Source of the DNA: Actinomycetes bacterium
GTDB taxonomy: Bacteria; Actinomycetota; Actinomycetes; Propionibacteriales; Nocardioidaceae
Assembly (NCBI GenBank): GCA_023417775.1
Contig: JAEZEJ010000091.1
Coordinates: 1 to 48,752 of the forward strand
DNA length: 48,752 nt
Reading direction: 5' to 3'
Under the pieces are notes generated by a model. The model worked only from the letters and a program-made list of their open reading frames with translations. It was not told the DNA's origin and searched no databases. Positions 14,838 through 23,274 of this stretch are shown in pieces. Numbering within the stretch: the first letter of the stretch is position 1; every line of letters starts with the position of its first letter. The translations under genes and the position numbers were made by a program.

Positions 14838-15407
14838 ATGCGAACCCTCACCTACTTCGTGGCCGTCAGCCTAGATGGCTTCATCGCGGGCCCCGATGAC
14901 CAATTCGATCGCTTCCTCTTCGAGGGAGACCACGCCGCCGCCATCTGGGAGACGTACCGCGGCACGGCACCGACCCATCTCGCCGAGGGAGCGGGACTCC
15001 CGGTCGAGGGCGGCCCCTTCGACACCGTCCTGATGGGGTGGAACACCTATGCCGTGGGCCTGCCCGACGCCCCCGACCCGTATCGGCACCTTCGTCAGAT
15101 CGTGTTCACCCGCGCGCACCAGGCGCCCGCTGACACCGGGGACGTCGAGTTCACCGGCAGGGACCCCGTCGAGGTGGTGCGCGAGCTGAAGGAGCAGGAC
15201 GGCCGGGGGATCTGGCTCTGCGGGGGCGGTCGATTGGCCGCCGCGCTCGGCGACGAGATCGACCGGCTCGCGCTGAAGATCAACCCGGTGCTGCTCGGCG
15301 ACGGCGTCCGACTGTTCAGTGAGGGCGACTATCGGCCGGTCTCCCTGAGCCCCGTCGCCCTCACCCCCTTCCAATCGGGAGTAGTGCTCGGCGAGTACCG
15401 GCGCTGA
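14838..15407 (+). CDS. Dihydrofolate reductase family protein (RibD C-terminal domain)
   Basis: This 189-residue protein of the RibD_C/DHFR-like superfamily has MRTLTYFVAVSLDGFIAGPD, a VLMGWNTY motif, and the NADPH-site GIWLCGGGRLAAAL followed by DRLALKINPVLLGDGVRLF. Stand-alone members are NADPH-dependent reductases of unknown substrate; true folate activity is unlikely. ATG 14838 has GGAGA five bases upstream and lies beside the TetR operators, suggesting induction by a small molecule. Confidence 0.85.
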   Translation: MRTLTYFVAVSLDGFIAGPDDQFDRFLFEGDHAAAIWETYRGTAPTHLAEGAGLPVEGGPFDTVLMGWNTYAVGLPDAPDPYRHLRQIVFTRAHQAPADTGDVEFTGRDPVEVVRELKEQDGRGIWLCGGGRLAAALGDEIDRLALKINPVLLGDGVRLFSEGDYRPVSLSPVALTPFQSGVVLGEYRR

Positions 15408-15415
15408 GCAGGAGG

Positions 15416-16369
15416 TCAGCGGGCGGACGATGGTGCGCGCCGTCGCCACCACCAGAGGCCTGCCGCGGCCAGGAGGAATGGCGACCACGGCACCAGCGCA
15501 CCCATCACCGTCAAGCCGGCCTCGGCCGTACGGGTCAGCGCATTCCAGCTACCCTGCAGACCGCCGACGAAGCCTCCGGGGTCCACCGCCTGAGGCCCGG
15601 TGCGAGCGCTGAGGGCGACCTGGATGCTGGCGAGCTCGGAGCGTCCCTCCAGGTCCGCCTGCTGAGCCTGCAGGCTCTCCAGCTCGCTCTGCCGCTCGGC
15701 GAGGGTCTGCTCCGTCGCCAACAGGTCCTGGCTCGAGTCGGCCTCGGCCATGATCGCCTCCAGTCGCGCGGTGGAGACCTCCAGCGAGCGGATCCGCGCG
15801 GCCAGGTCGACGGCGGTGGTCGTCTCGTCCGAACGCGAGATGCTCACGTCCTCGACCGTCCCGAGTTCATCGAGCCGTGAGGTGAGCCGGGAGACCGCAT
15901 CCGGAGGCACCCGAACCGTCAGCGTGGCGCCGCCACCCGACTGTTGCCGTTGTTCGTCGATGCGACCGCCCTCGTCGCCGGCGAAGGCCACCACCGCGTC
16001 CACCGCGGCCGGCACATCGTCGACCTCCACCCGGGCCGAGCCGGTCGTGACCACCACGCGGTCGGCCTGATCGGCGGACTGCGAGGCGTCCTCCCGCTCG
16101 ACACCGGGTGCGCTCTCTGCGTCTCCCTGGGAATCGGCGGGTAGTGAACTCACCGACGAGTCCGTCGAGGACGGTGAGAGCACCGACAGCGCCTGGACGC
16201 CCACCCCGGCCACGACGGCCAGCGCGGCTGCCGTGGCGAGAGCGCCCACCACCATGCGTCGTCGCGACGGCCGCGCATGCTCCGCGATATCGGCTCGCAC
16301 CTCGGTGAGCACCTGCGAGCGCATCTGGTCGCGTCGCTCGGACGTGAGGATGTCATCGAGTGAGGTCAT
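15416..16369 (-). CDS. DUF4349 membrane protein, likely anti-sigma partner
   Basis: This 317-residue protein has a short cytoplasmic N-terminus (1-38), one membrane helix (about 40-62) and an extracytoplasmic DUF4349 domain with a coiled coil rich in QxxL (about 195-245). A second helix (about 283-308) ends in WWWRRR. Its ATG overlaps the stop of the ECF sigma gene (ATGA), the usual arrangement for a sigma/anti-sigma pair. The N-terminus lacks the HxxxCxxC zinc motif of ZAS anti-sigma factors, so the anti-sigma role is inferred from operon and topology only. Confidence 0.75.
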   Translation of the reverse strand: MTSLDDILTSERRDQMRSQVLTEVRADIAEHARPSRRRMVVGALATAAALAVVAGVGVQALSVLSPSSTDSSVSSLPADSQGDAESAPGVEREDASQSADQADRVVVTTGSARVEVDDVPAAVDAVVAFAGDEGGRIDEQRQQSGGGATLTVRVPPDAVSRLTSRLDELGTVEDVSISRSDETTTAVDLAARIRSLEVSTARLEAIMAEADSSQDLLATEQTLAERQSELESLQAQQADLEGRSELASIQVALSARTGPQAVDPGGFVGGLQGSWNALTRTAEAGLTVMGALVPWSPFLLAAAGLWWWRRRAPSSAR

Positions 16370-16917
16370 GAGTCCTCCCGGACGGAATGGAGATCGACCC
16401 GCAGGCGGCTGCGCAGTCGGGAGAGTCGGTTGCGGACGACGCCATGGGAGACGCCCAGGGCGGCCGCGGCATCGGCGTAGCTGTAGTCGTCCTCCAGACA
16501 GAGCGCGAAGAGCTGTCGGTCCACGTCGGAGAGGCGGGCGACCGCATCCGCGATCGCCGATCGGATATCGGCATCGGCCACCAGATCGTCGGCGGAGCGG
16601 CCGTCATCGGCGATCTCAGGAAGCTCGCCCGGATGCACCCGGGCGAGCTTGCGGCGGGCGTTCTGCGCGGTGAGCCGGGCGGTGACGAGCAACCACGGGA
16701 GCACCGATTCATCGACGATCGTGATGTCGCGGCGTCGTCGCCAGGCTGTCACGAAGGTCTCCTGGGCCACGTCCTGAGCCTCGTCGCGGTGGCGCAGGAC
16801 GCCGAATGCCTGCCAGTACACCGCGTCGATGTGGCGGTCGAAGAGCAGCCCGAAGGCACGCTCGTCGTCGCGACAGGCTCGACGCAGCAGCGCGTCGTCC
16901 GTGCTCTCGTTCGTCAT
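16366..16917 (-). CDS. ECF family RNA polymerase sigma factor
   Basis: This roughly 183-residue sigma-70 factor has only regions 2 and 4. Region 2 has DERAFGLLFDRHIDAVYWQAF and the -10-recognition EAQDVAQETFVTAWRRR. Region 4 has RLSDVDRQLFALCLEDDYSYADAAAALGVSHGVVRNRLSRLR. Cotranscribed with the DUF4349 protein through an ATGA overlap. ATG 16917 is preferred because AGGAG lies six bases upstream; an adjacent GTG at 16920 would add one residue. Its regulon cannot be read from the window. Confidence 0.9.
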   Translation of the reverse strand: MTNESTDDALLRRACRDDERAFGLLFDRHIDAVYWQAFGVLRHRDEAQDVAQETFVTAWRRRRDITIVDESVLPWLLVTARLTAQNARRKLARVHPGELPEIADDGRSADDLVADADIRSAIADAVARLSDVDRQLFALCLEDDYSYADAAAALGVSHGVVRNRLSRLRSRLRVDLHSVREDS

Positions 16918-16997
16918 CACCAGCTCCTCGGGGCTCTACCGGGTGATGTCGGCGGTGACGAGATCGTCTCAGATCGCCGTGAACGGGTGGAGGCCGT

Positions 16998-17903
16998 TCA
17001 GCCGAGAGCGGCGAGCACGACCCGCGCGGTCTCCTCGATCACGACATCGTCGTAGTCCGCATCGGGGTCGTCCGTAGTGGTCAGAATGGCGAGGTAGACC
17101 GGCTCGCCGTCCGGCGGGGTCGCGACCGCGAGGTCGTTGCGGATCCCGCCCGCCCCGCCGGACTTGTCGGCGACGATCCAGCCCGGTGGCGCTCCCGCAC
17201 GGATCAGGGCGTCGCCGGTGGCATTGCCGCTCATCCAGTCCATGAGCGTGTCTTGACCGGCAGCCGAGAGGACGTCCCCCTCGAAGGCCTCGCGTAGCGC
17301 CGAGGCGAAGGCAGCGGGAGTCGTCGTATTGACGTCCTGCCCCGGTACGACGGTGTTCAGATCGGGTTCTCGCTGGGAGACCACGGTGCTGTCATCGCCC
17401 AGGAGGCGTAGATGCGCCTGCACGGCCTCGGGCCCGCCGAGCGACTGCATGACCAGGTTGGTAGCGGTGTAGTCGCTCTCCCGGACCGCGGCCTCGGCGA
17501 GCTCGTCGAGGGTCAGACCGTCCGCCACGTGGGCGCTCGTCACCGGCGAGTACCCGGCGGCATCGATCTCCGCCTGCGTCCACGTGACCGTCGCTGAGCG
17601 CTCGGCGGGGGAGAGCGCGGACAACAGCGCCGAGGCGACGAAGGTCTTGACCGTCGAGGCGTAGCCGAAGCGATCATCCGCCCGGTACTCGATATTCGCC
17701 GTGGCGTCCGCGGTGTGTGCGCTGACGCCGATGGTGACCCCGTGTTCCTCCTCGATGGCCGCGAGATCCGCCGAGACCTCCCGGCTCGCGGGAGTGGACG
17801 CGGTGGCGTCCGCGGGCCCGGCCGTGCCGGAGCAGCTGGACAGCGTCATCGCGCCGCCGAGCAGCACGAAGAGGATCGTCGTGGACCGGGTGCTCAGGCT
17901 CAT
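16998..17903 (-). CDS. bla: Class A beta-lactamase-like lipoprotein
   Basis: This 301-residue exported serine hydrolase begins with a lipoprotein signal (lipobox LSSC, lipidated Cys24). Class A motifs appear in order: STVK (Ser83, Lys86), SDY (133-135, usually SDN), EPDLN (Glu179, deacylation base; Asn183) and KSG (237-239, usually KTG). It probably hydrolyses beta-lactams at the outer face of the membrane, but the Asn-to-Tyr change in the SDN loop may alter or weaken activity. ATG 17903 has GGAAGG eight bases upstream; a longer reading frame to 17990 is unsupported. It lies 28 bases after the O-mannosyltransferase gene, so cotranscription is possible. Confidence 0.85.
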   Translation of the reverse strand: MSLSTRSTTILFVLLGGAMTLSSCSGTAGPADATASTPASREVSADLAAIEEEHGVTIGVSAHTADATANIEYRADDRFGYASTVKTFVASALLSALSPAERSATVTWTQAEIDAAGYSPVTSAHVADGLTLDELAEAAVRESDYTATNLVMQSLGGPEAVQAHLRLLGDDSTVVSQREPDLNTVVPGQDVNTTTPAAFASALREAFEGDVLSAAGQDTLMDWMSGNATGDALIRAGAPPGWIVADKSGGAGGIRNDLAVATPPDGEPVYLAILTTTDDPDADYDDVVIEETARVVLAALG

Positions 17904-17931
17904 GCGGTTCCTTCCATCGTGGCGGGAGGGC

Positions 17932-19470
17932 TCAGATCCAGCGCGAGAGCCACATCCGTTGATGCCAGGTGTCGTAGGGGAGCAGCACATCGGTCCAGAT
18001 CGGATAGAAGAACACGAAAGCCGCGGCGACCGCGGCGACGAAGATGCCGAGCGCCACCCAGAACAGGGAACCCAGCCGGTGCTCCGCGGTGCGGCGGTAC
18101 ACGCCGTGGACGGCCAGACAGATCGCGATGATGAGGAAGGGCACGATCGCGACGGAGTAGAAGGAGAAGATCGGCCGGTCCGCGCTGGCGAACCAGGGCA
18201 GCCAGGTCGCCGCCACTCCCACGAGCGGGAGGCTCAGTCGCCAATGTCGTCCACGCAGCCACATGACGAGGACGGCGATGAGGGCCACGATGCCGATCCA
18301 CCAGATGATCGGGTTGCCGAGGATCAGGACCTCGCTGATGCAGCTCGAGTCGGCGGGTGCCCCGCACTGCGAGGCCGGCACATCGGTGGTGGTGTCGACG
18401 GCGACCGGTCGCCACTGCACCAGCCAGCCGATCGGATGAGAGGAGTAGGGATGGGTCTTGCCGGTGAGATAGTCGCCGGTGTGGAACTCCCAGGTCATGA
18501 CGTGGAAGCTCCACCACGAGCGCAGCGGGTCGAGCACGGCGCCGAGGGGGCCGCCCATCGGATGCTCGACACTCGGCCACGGGGCGTAGTCGCCGTATCC
18601 GTGACCGAAGCGGTCCTCATAGGCTCCTCGGTGCCAGAACCAGCCGGCCCAGCTCACCAGGTAGACGGCGGCCGCGACCAGCACCAGGCGGCAGAAGGCC
18701 GGGAGTCCAACGGCGAACAGCGACGGCACCACGGCCTTCGGCGGGCGATCATGTTCGCGTGCGCTCCGGCGCCGCGCGGCGACCTCCCAGATCACCACGG
18801 TGAGACCGAAGGCGGCGAGCACGTACAGGCCGCTCCACTTGGTGGCGATCGCCAGACCGAAGCACACGCCCGCGGCGAGCTGCCACCGGCGCCATGGGCG
18901 AGGGCGCTCGCCGCGCTCGAGGGTGTGGTCGAGATGTCGTCGGTCGGTGACCAGGCAGGCGACGGCGCACACGAGCCAGAAGGTCAGGAAGATGTCGAGG
19001 AGGGCGAGCCTGGACATCACGAAGTGGACGCCGTCGAGCGTCAACAGCAGACCACCGAGCGCCCCCACCCACAGCGAGTCGGTGAGCCGGATGAGCAGCC
19101 GCGCCAGGACGAGGACGGTCAGCGCGCCGGCGACGACGGCACTGATGCGCCACCCGAAGGGGGTCATGCCGAAGATCGACTCGCCGAGGGCGATGAACCA
19201 CTTGCCGCCGTCGGGGTGCACGATCCACGAGGGCTCCGGCCCGAAGAGCGCGTTCAGGTTCCCGGCCTCGATGCGGTCGTTGGCATCGTCCACGTACTCG
19301 CGGACATAGCCGAACTGACGCAGCGACCACGCGTCCTTGGCGTAGTAGGTCTCGTCGAAGGCGAGGACATCGGGGCGGTCGAGTCGCACCACGCGGAGCG
19401 CGAAGGCGAGGAGGGCGAGGGCACTCGGCACGATCCACGACCACGCGCGCCACGTCACTCGCTCCAGCAC
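17932..19470 (-). CDS. Protein O-mannosyltransferase (PMT family)
   Basis: This roughly 512-residue polytopic membrane enzyme transfers mannose from polyprenyl-phosphate mannose to Ser/Thr of secreted proteins. Near the N-terminus is FDETYYAKDAWSLRQFGY, which holds the Asp-Glu catalytic motif of PMTs. PDGGKWFIALGE and about ten hydrophobic helices follow, plus a C-terminal family domain (GYGDYAPWPSVEHPMGG; VMTWEFHTGDYLTGKTHPY). It corresponds to M. tuberculosis Rv1002c and, as there, diverges from rsmI. GTG 19470 is chosen because TAGGGT lies 7 bases upstream; GTG 19479 would add three residues. Confidence 0.92.
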   Translation of the reverse strand: MLERVTWRAWSWIVPSALALLAFALRVVRLDRPDVLAFDETYYAKDAWSLRQFGYVREYVDDANDRIEAGNLNALFGPEPSWIVHPDGGKWFIALGESIFGMTPFGWRISAVVAGALTVLVLARLLIRLTDSLWVGALGGLLLTLDGVHFVMSRLALLDIFLTFWLVCAVACLVTDRRHLDHTLERGERPRPWRRWQLAAGVCFGLAIATKWSGLYVLAAFGLTVVIWEVAARRRSAREHDRPPKAVVPSLFAVGLPAFCRLVLVAAAVYLVSWAGWFWHRGAYEDRFGHGYGDYAPWPSVEHPMGGPLGAVLDPLRSWWSFHVMTWEFHTGDYLTGKTHPYSSHPIGWLVQWRPVAVDTTTDVPASQCGAPADSSCISEVLILGNPIIWWIGIVALIAVLVMWLRGRHWRLSLPLVGVAATWLPWFASADRPIFSFYSVAIVPFLIIAICLAVHGVYRRTAEHRLGSLFWVALGIFVAAVAAAFVFFYPIWTDVLLPYDTWHQRMWLSRWI

Positions 19471-19477
19471 GCGCTCC

Positions 19478-19654
19478 ACCCTAGTGGTCGGTCCCGATGG
19501 CCGTGGTGTGGCGAGCTTCGAGTTTCGCGAGTGGTGCAGATCAGCCCACGAGTGGTGCGAATTCGCCCTCGAGATCGCGGTGGAAGAGCGCATCCGCACC
19601 ACTCGCGATCACGGGGCGGGAGCGTTCGCCGTCCGGCCTGCGAGGATGGACGCT
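19478..19654. promoter_or_regulatory. Divergent pmt/rsmI promoter region with inverted repeats
   Basis: The pmt -10 is TAGGGT (19483-19478, minus), 7 bases before its GTG. The rsmI -10 is GAGGAT (19642-19647), 7 bases before GTG 19655. Between them lie perfect 13-base inverted arms (TCGCGAGTGGTGC, 19525-19537, and its complement at 19596-19608) and a third partial copy (CGAGTGGTGCGA, 19549-19560). Confidence 0.5.
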
Positions 19655-20485
19655 GTGTTGATCCTCGCCGGCACCCCCATCGGGCAGGCCGATGACGCCT
19701 CCCGCCGACTCGGGCCCGCGCTCGCTCAGGCCGATGTGGTCGCCGCGGAGGACACCCGCCGGCTGCGTCGTCTCGCGGCCGACCTGGGGGTCGAGGTCCC
19801 GGGACGGGTGGTCTCGTACTTCGAGGGCAATGAGGAGCGGCGTACCGGCGAGCTGATCGAGGAGCTGAGGGCCGGCCGCACGATCGTACTGGTCACCGAT
19901 GCCGGGATGCCGAGCGTCTCCGACCCGGGCTACCGGCTCGTCGCTGCCGCGGTGGCCGAGGACCTGCCGGTCACCGCGATCCCCGGCCCATCGGCGGTCC
20001 TCACGGCGCTCGCGCTGTCGGGCTTGCCGGTCGACCGCTTCAGCTTCGAGGGATTCCTGCCGCGCAAACAGGGGGAGCGGTCGCGATTCCTGACGGAGCT
20101 CGCCGCCGACCGCCGCACGATGGTGTTCTTCGAGTCGCCGCATCGGACGATCGCGACCGTGGAGGCGATGGCCGAGGCCTTCGGCTCGGATCGCCCCGCC
20201 GCGCTCTGCCGCGAGCTCACCAAGACCTATGAGGAGGTCGTGCGCCGGCCCCTCGGGGAGCTCGTCGAGTGGGCCGCCGCGCAGGAGCACGGCATACGCG
20301 GCGAGGTCACGCTGGTCGTCGCCGGTGCTCCCGCGGCACCGCCGGCCGATCTCGATGACGAGGCGCTCGCCGGTCTGGTCGCCGAGGCCGAGTCGACCGG
20401 GATGAGTCGCAAGGACGCCATCGCGCGGGTCGCCGAGCAGACCGGCGTCCGCAAGAAGACCGTCTACGCCGCCGCCCATCGCTGA
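19655..20485 (+). CDS. rsmI: 16S rRNA (cytidine1402-2'-O)-methyltransferase RsmI
   Basis: This roughly 276-residue SAM-dependent enzyme methylates the ribose of C1402 in the ribosomal P site. It has the tetrapyrrole-methylase fold: VLILAGTPIGQADDAS, VAAEDTRRLRRL, VLVTDAGMPSVSDPGYRLV, IPGPSAVLTALALSGLP, FFESPHR and a C-terminal winged helix (SRKDAIARVAEQTGVRKKTVY). GTG 19655 fits a leaderless start; ATG 19646, three codons earlier, has no usable ribosome site. Divergent from the O-mannosyltransferase gene as in mycobacteria. Confidence 0.93.
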   Translation: MLILAGTPIGQADDASRRLGPALAQADVVAAEDTRRLRRLAADLGVEVPGRVVSYFEGNEERRTGELIEELRAGRTIVLVTDAGMPSVSDPGYRLVAAAVAEDLPVTAIPGPSAVLTALALSGLPVDRFSFEGFLPRKQGERSRFLTELAADRRTMVFFESPHRTIATVEAMAEAFGSDRPAALCRELTKTYEEVVRRPLGELVEWAAAQEHGIRGEVTLVVAGAPAAPPADLDDEALAGLVAEAESTGMSRKDAIARVAEQTGVRKKTVYAAAHR

Positions 20486-20491
20486 CCCGCC

Positions 20492-20565
20492 TGGACCGAG
20501 ATTTGCTCCCTATTCGTCAACCGGGGTACCCCTTCGTTGACGAATAGGGAGCAAATCTCGGTCCA
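20492..20565. repeat. 30-base perfect inverted repeat, giant intergenic hairpin
   Basis: The arms 20492-20521 and 20536-20565 are perfect reverse complements over 30 bases (left arm begins TGGACCGAGATTTGCTCC). The 14-base loop itself contains the palindrome GGGGTACCCC (20523-20532). It fills the gap between convergent rsmI and the YhgE gene and would act as a bidirectional terminator. Its AT-richer arm also looks like a dispersed repeat unit. Confidence 0.85.
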
Positions 20566-20570
20566 ACCCG

Positions 20571-22508
20571 CTAGAGGGCGATCTCGGGTTTGATCTGCGA
20601 GACGGTCCAGATGCGGCGGCGATAGGCGGCGGCGCAGGTTAGGGCGAGGGCGCCGACGATATAGGCCACCAGGACCGCCACCGTGCGCGGCAGGCTCTCG
20701 AGCGATGCGCCGTACATGAGGTGCCGCAACCCGTCCACGGCATAGGTCATCGGCAGCACATGGTGCACCACCTGCAAGGGCCCGGGCAGCGTCTGCCAGG
20801 GGAATGTGCCGCCGGCGCTGGCCAGCTGGAGCACGAGCAGCACCAGTCCGAGCAACTGCCCCACGGTGCCGAGCCACGCGTTGAGCGTGTGCACGATCGC
20901 CACGAAGGCCACCGAGACCAGCGCCAGCAGCAACGACACATAGCCGGCGCGCACCCAGTCGATCTCCACGGCGAAGCGCACCACGAAGAGCATCACGACC
21001 GACTGCGCGACCGCGATCGCCGCCGGGGTCAGCCAACCGCCGAGGGCTGTGCGCAGCGGCGACTGACGGGCCGCGATCGCGCGGTTCGAGAGCGGCCGCA
21101 CCAGCAGGAACATGACGTAGGCGCCCACCCACGCCCCGATCGACAGGAAGAACGGTGCCAGGCCCGCTCCATAGGAATCGGCCGACGCCTGGGAGACATC
21201 CTCCGTGGTGATCGGCGAGGCGATCGTCTGAGCCGTCTCGTCGCGCCGCTGTTCGTCGAGCGCGGGGATCGACGAGACGCCGTCGGCCAGCCCATCGGCC
21301 AGCTCCTGTGCCCCGGACTGGGCCGTCCCGATGCCTTCAGCGAGGTCACCGGCCCCGGTCTGCAACTGTCGGGCCCCCGACAACGCCTCCTGCTGACCGC
21401 TGACGAGCTGCTGTGATCCGGATCGGGCGGTCCCCAGCCCGCCGGCGAGGGTGGCCGATCCGTCCGCGAGCCGCTGGGCCCCGTCCGCCACCTGCTGAGA
21501 ACCCGAGGCGAGCTGATCGAGCTGGCCCGAGGTCGACTGGACCCGCTGGTTCAGATCATCGAGCGGCTGGCGGAATCCGTCGAGGGTGTCGAGGATCTGC
21601 TGGCGTTGCGGATCGGTGATGCCCGCGGCGTCGAGCTGCCGGACGATGTCGTCGCGGATCGTGTCGAGGTCGCCATTGGCGGCCTGCGATGCGGAGGCGA
21701 TCTCGTCGCCGATCTGGGCGATCTGCGCATTGCCGTCGGCGACCTGGCGTGCTCCGGGGGCGAGCGTCGCGGCTCCCGCGGCGAGGGCATCGGCACCGTC
21801 GGCGGCCTGATCGATGCCGCCCGCTAGCTGCTGCTGGCCGGCGAGCAGCCGTTGCTGGCCCCCCACGAGCTCACCGGCACCGTCGCGCAGCTGGCCCGCG
21901 CCGTCCTGCGCGTCCACCAGGCCGTCCGCGAGCTGCTGTGCGCCGTCGCCGGCCTGGAGCAGTTGATCATGCAGGGTCGAGAAGCCGAGCAGGAAGGCGC
22001 TGGCGGCCTGCTCGCTGACATTCTGGGCGATCGAGCCGCTCACCTTGGAGAGCACCTGATCGGCGATCGTCGTCGAGAGATAGTTATTGGCCTCATTGGT
22101 GGTGAGCGTCAGCTCGGCCTTCTTCGGCTCGAAGTCCGCCGTCGACGCCAGCGCCGAGGAGAACTCGCGCGGGATGGTGAGCGCGAACAGATAGGTGCCG
22201 TCCTCCACGCCCTGGCGGGCCTCGGCATCGCTCACCTCCTGCCAGTCGAAGGATCCGTCCTCGCGCAGATCGTGCGCCACATCGCGACCGGCGTGGATCT
22301 CCCCGCTCTGGTCGGACTGCGCGGGGACGTCATCGACCACGAGGGCGGCTTGTACGCCGCTCAGCTTCGCGTAGGGATCGTGATTGGCCCACAGGTACAG
22401 CGAGGCGTACAGCGTGGGGATGAGGGTGATGGCGAGGATGGCGAGCGCGGGCATGCGCCCGGCGGTCAGCCGGCGGAACTCGCTGATGGCCATACGGAGC
22501 GATGTCAT
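20571..22508 (-). CDS. YhgE/Pip-type membrane protein
   Basis: This 645-residue protein has one N-terminal helix (about 20-40, AILAITLIPTLYASLYLW), a large extracytoplasmic region and about five C-terminal helices (ABC2-permease-like). The outer region is built of coiled-coil-like QxxADG/LxxG repeats (about 185-415). This layout defines the YhgE/Pip family, which includes phage infection protein and ESX/type VII-associated or drug-export-type permeases. Function is unproven. Its ATG overlaps the stop of the ABC-like gene upstream (ATGA), so the two probably form an ABC-type complex. Confidence 0.82.
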   Translation of the reverse strand: MTSLRMAISEFRRLTAGRMPALAILAITLIPTLYASLYLWANHDPYAKLSGVQAALVVDDVPAQSDQSGEIHAGRDVAHDLREDGSFDWQEVSDAEARQGVEDGTYLFALTIPREFSSALASTADFEPKKAELTLTTNEANNYLSTTIADQVLSKVSGSIAQNVSEQAASAFLLGFSTLHDQLLQAGDGAQQLADGLVDAQDGAGQLRDGAGELVGGQQRLLAGQQQLAGGIDQAADGADALAAGAATLAPGARQVADGNAQIAQIGDEIASASQAANGDLDTIRDDIVRQLDAAGITDPQRQQILDTLDGFRQPLDDLNQRVQSTSGQLDQLASGSQQVADGAQRLADGSATLAGGLGTARSGSQQLVSGQQEALSGARQLQTGAGDLAEGIGTAQSGAQELADGLADGVSSIPALDEQRRDETAQTIASPITTEDVSQASADSYGAGLAPFFLSIGAWVGAYVMFLLVRPLSNRAIAARQSPLRTALGGWLTPAAIAVAQSVVMLFVVRFAVEIDWVRAGYVSLLLALVSVAFVAIVHTLNAWLGTVGQLLGLVLLVLQLASAGGTFPWQTLPGPLQVVHHVLPMTYAVDGLRHLMYGASLESLPRTVAVLVAYIVGALALTCAAAYRRRIWTVSQIKPEIAL

Positions 22509-23158
22509 GCGATCTCCTCGGAGGCGCCGTCGGCGGCATTGCCGAGCTGGGTGGCCGGGAGCCCGAGCGTGCGGGCGCTGGCGGTCATGAGCTGCAGGAC
22601 GACGACGAGGTCACGGCGAGCGATCCGCTCAGCCACCTCGTAGGCCTCGTCGCCGAGCGTGCCGTAGCGATCCGGCGCACAGATCACCAGTGCCTCCACC
22701 CCGCGCCGGAGCGCGGCCAGCTCGCTCAGCAGGTGCACGCGTACGGGGCCGGGCACGTCCTCGACCCGGGTGCCGTGCCAGTCGAGGGCATCGTGGTGCT
22801 CGAGCCACGCGCGGACCGCGGCCGGGCTCGCGGTGCGTCTGGCCATGGCCAGCTCCTCGCCCACGATGGTGGACAGCTTCACCACGTCATCGGGCTCGGA
22901 CACGTCGGGGACGTCCACGAGCGCGACCCGCTGTCGCAGCCCCTGGCCGTCGGCAGCTCCGTCCAGCAGCACGGTTCCGCCGTCGGGTCGCAGCCGGCCG
23001 CCGAGCACCAGAGAGAGCGCGGTGTGCCCCGTGCCGGGCGGACCTTCGACGAGGGTGACCTCGCGGCTCGACGCGGTCAGGGTGGTGGGACGCAACAACA
23101 CCGTGTGGGGACCGTCCACCGTGACATCGCGGGTCTCGATCTGCATGCTCAGCCTCAT
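22505..23158 (-). CDS. Degenerate ABC-type ATP-binding protein paired with YhgE
   Basis: This roughly 217-residue protein keeps the outline of an ABC nucleotide-binding domain: IETRDVTVDG, then VEGPPGTGHTALSLVLGGRLRPDGGTVLLDG. The Walker A lysine is replaced by His (H45 in GPPGTGHT), no LSGGQ signature is visible and the Walker B position reads EALVICAPDRYG. ATP hydrolysis is therefore doubtful. It is translationally coupled to the YhgE-type permease, so a structural or regulatory subunit role is inferred. ATG 23158 has GGAG seven bases upstream; ATG 23146 is an alternative. Confidence 0.7.
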   Translation of the reverse strand: MRLSMQIETRDVTVDGPHTVLLRPTTLTASSREVTLVEGPPGTGHTALSLVLGGRLRPDGGTVLLDGAADGQGLRQRVALVDVPDVSEPDDVVKLSTIVGEELAMARRTASPAAVRAWLEHHDALDWHGTRVEDVPGPVRVHLLSELAALRRGVEALVICAPDRYGTLGDEAYEVAERIARRDLVVVLQLMTASARTLGLPATQLGNAADGASEEIA

Positions 23159-23261
23159 CGTCGTGCTCCGCCCCGAAAGGGCCAACTGATCCATGGTCCA
23201 TGACGAATGTCAGGGAATCGAGCGAACCGGGTATGGCGAGCCCCACGTCGGCGGCCGTTAC

Positions 23262-23274
23262 TAGACTGGGGCGT
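23262..23274 (+). promoter_or_regulatory. Leaderless -10 promoter of metG
   Basis: TAGACT (23262-23267) lies 7 bases before ATG 23275, with no Shine-Dalgarno sequence. No riboswitch or T-box fits in this gap. Confidence 0.6.

Noticed and set aside
17132..17190. Antibiotic-resistance cassette or integron around the beta-lactamase
   Set aside because: No transposase, integrase, attC or terminal repeats nearby; the gene sits stably beside the pmt gene.
17904..17990. Upstream start for the beta-lactamase
   Set aside because: It would put 29 residues before the signal peptide and overlap the O-mannosyltransferase stop; ATG 17903 has its own ribosome site.
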